Shown here piece by piece: positions 50,556-51,421 of a stretch of DNA of 51,421 nucleotides; the stretch's first letter is position 1, and each line of letters starts with the position of its first letter. The DNA is taken from positions 1-51,421 of the forward strand of contig JAFUFI010000007.1 of NCBI GenBank assembly GCA_017469945.1. Reading direction: 5' to 3'. The position numbers and the translations under genes were made by a program. The DNA comes from Lachnospiraceae bacterium. GTDB lineage: Bacteria > Bacillota > Clostridia > Lachnospirales > Lachnospiraceae. The notes below the pieces were generated by a model that saw only the letters and a program-made list of their open reading frames with translations, did no database searches and was not told the DNA's origin.

Positions 50556-51326
50556 ATGTTAGGGACCAACTTACTGTTTCTTTCCGACAGGGAATCATTT
50601 ATCGTAAAATCCATTATAAAGAACATCAAAGCAGCGGGGCAGGAATGTACTTTCTGTCAGCTCAGTGTAAGCGATATAAAGGATGTCGAGGAAGGTTCAA
50701 ACGGTCAGATCTATTTATACATAGATGACAAAAACGATCTTGATGAGATGGGTATTACCTATCTAAGGGACCTTGTTAAGGACAAGGACTTCGATCTTTA
50801 TGTGATCGGGTACAAGGAAGATATCGAAGAGCTTAAGGCGGGACTGCTGTCAGGCTGCGTATCAGGGGAGTTTTACAGACCGATAAACGCAAATCAGATA
50901 GTTGCAAAGATCGTTGAGCTTTCCGGAAACGAAAGCGTAGAAAAGCACAGAAAGCATATCCTTGTGGTGGATGACTCGGGCGTAATGCTTACGACCATCA
51001 AAAGCTGGCTTGATGAAAAATACCGCGTAACTCCTGTTAATTCGGCGATGAACGCCATAAACTTTTTGTCAAAGGAGCGTCCGGATCTTATACTTCTTGA
51101 TTACGAGATGCCGTTTTGTTCGGGTCCTAAGTTTTTGGAGATGATGCGGACGGATGTTGACTGCGGGGATATTCCCGTGATCTTCTTAACGGGGCATGAC
51201 GATGCGGAAAGCGTTAAGAGCGTCCTCTCCTTAAAGCCCGCGGGATATCTTTTAAAGTCCCTTCCCAAGGAGACTATTGTTGGAGAGGTGGATGCCTTCT
51301 TCCAAAAACAAAAAGCAATGATGTAG
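50556..51326 (+). CDS. Response regulator with two receiver-like domains, no output domain (second copy)
   Basis: 256 aa. The N-terminal half (about 1-125) is a degenerate receiver-like domain (LFLSDRESF; YLYIDDKND), the second half (about 133-250) a full receiver: HILVVDDSGVM, phospho-accepting Asp182 in LLDYEMP, IFLTGHDD and YLLKSLP. It is paralogous to the product of 11559-12317, especially around the DDSGVML and LDYEMP blocks. It starts directly after the kinase stop (TAA-ATG), so it is the natural acceptor for the kinase's HPt. With no output domain it probably works by protein contact. Its SD lies within the kinase end (CCAGGAGGA). Confidence 0.87.
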   Translation: MLGTNLLFLSDRESFIVKSIIKNIKAAGQECTFCQLSVSDIKDVEEGSNGQIYLYIDDKNDLDEMGITYLRDLVKDKDFDLYVIGYKEDIEELKAGLLSGCVSGEFYRPINANQIVAKIVELSGNESVEKHRKHILVVDDSGVMLTTIKSWLDEKYRVTPVNSAMNAINFLSKERPDLILLDYEMPFCSGPKFLEMMRTDVDCGDIPVIFLTGHDDAESVKSVLSLKPAGYLLKSLPKETIVGEVDAFFQKQKAMM

Positions 51327-51331
51327 ATTTT

Positions 51332-51359
51332 AGGCGTGGCATGCGTGCCGCGCCTTTTT
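51332..51359 (+). terminator. Rho-independent terminator of the kinase operon
   Basis: AGGCGTGGCA (51332-51341) pairs with TGCCGCGCCT (51346-51355), 10 bp with one U-G pair and a 4-nt loop, followed by TTTTT. Confidence 0.9.
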
Positions 51360-51365
51360 AACTTT

Positions 51366-51421
51366 TTTGACCCCCGGGGACGGAGTTGCTGTGTCATTTT
51401 CAGAATATTCTGAAAATGACA
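51366..51421 (+). repeat. GGGGACGG palindromic repeat, left part (site 3, cut by window edge)
   Basis: TTGACCCCCGGGGACGGAGTT is followed by GCTGTGTCATTTTCAG and the same CAGAATATTCTG centre (51401-51412) as at 5072-5083. The right arm is complementary to the left for 15 bp (51392-51406 with 51407-51421) up to the window edge. It lies directly behind a terminator. Confidence 0.85.

Overview
The window looks like a chromosomal stretch of a Gram-positive Lachnospiraceae (Butyrivibrio / Pseudobutyrivibrio-like, a fibre-degrading gut or rumen Clostridia). The reasons are: GC content in the mid-40s by eye, strong GGAGG-type ribosome binding sites, the Firmicutes-type cluster priA-def-fmt-rsmB-rlmN-PP2C-PASTA kinase-rsgA, a meso-DAP type MurE, a circularly permuted GH3 beta-glucosidase, and GGGACGGGGTT-type palindromic intergenic repeats. 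The genus is an inference. Every complete gene is on the + strand; the only minus-strand gene is the first 10 codons of what looks like an IS110-family transposase at the left edge. No tRNA, rRNA or CRISPR array was seen.

Layout. 1-422: IS110 edge with a hairpin that would mask its ribosome binding site, a terminator, and two overlapping very small ORFs. 423-5026: histidine phosphatase, YgjP-like metalloprotease, MATE exporter and an unassigned 632-aa TIM-barrel-like protein; the last two lie between two copies of a palindromic repeat. 5236-11449: a MacB-type efflux system (ATPase, membrane fusion protein, two paralogous permeases) followed by two small membrane proteins. 11559-12317: a protein with two receiver-like domains and no output domain. 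12395-23900: a compact housekeeping cluster for cell wall synthesis, replication restart, translation initiation, rRNA modification, Ser/Thr phosphorylation and ribosome maturation. 24106-28811: uracil permease and CarB, each with a structured or repeat-bearing leader. 28934-36526: permuted GH3, a diguanylate cyclase, and uxuA-uxuB for glucuronate catabolism. 36528-36757: a striking structured RNA-like element that fills the whole gap before an EF-G paralogue. 38890-51326: GH2 glycosidase, an EAL phosphodiesterase, a degenerate HD-GYP protein with a carbohydrate-binding-like ectodomain, a 1602-residue hybrid kinase with a beta-propeller sensor, and a second double-receiver protein.

How it fits together. 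The right half joins intracellular sugar handling (GH3, GH2, UxuA, UxuB) with c-di-GMP turnover (one GGDEF protein, one EAL protein, one degenerate HD-GYP) and a phosphorelay whose kinase carries histidine, receiver and HPt modules and is directly followed by a stand-alone receiver protein. The most unusual items are the 230-nt structured element at 36528-36757, the SD-masking hairpin at the IS110 edge, a terminator lying only 14 nt before the GH3 start codon, the palindromic repeat family (three sites), the degenerate EF-G paralogue, and the HN-GYP protein with a CBM2-like outer domain.
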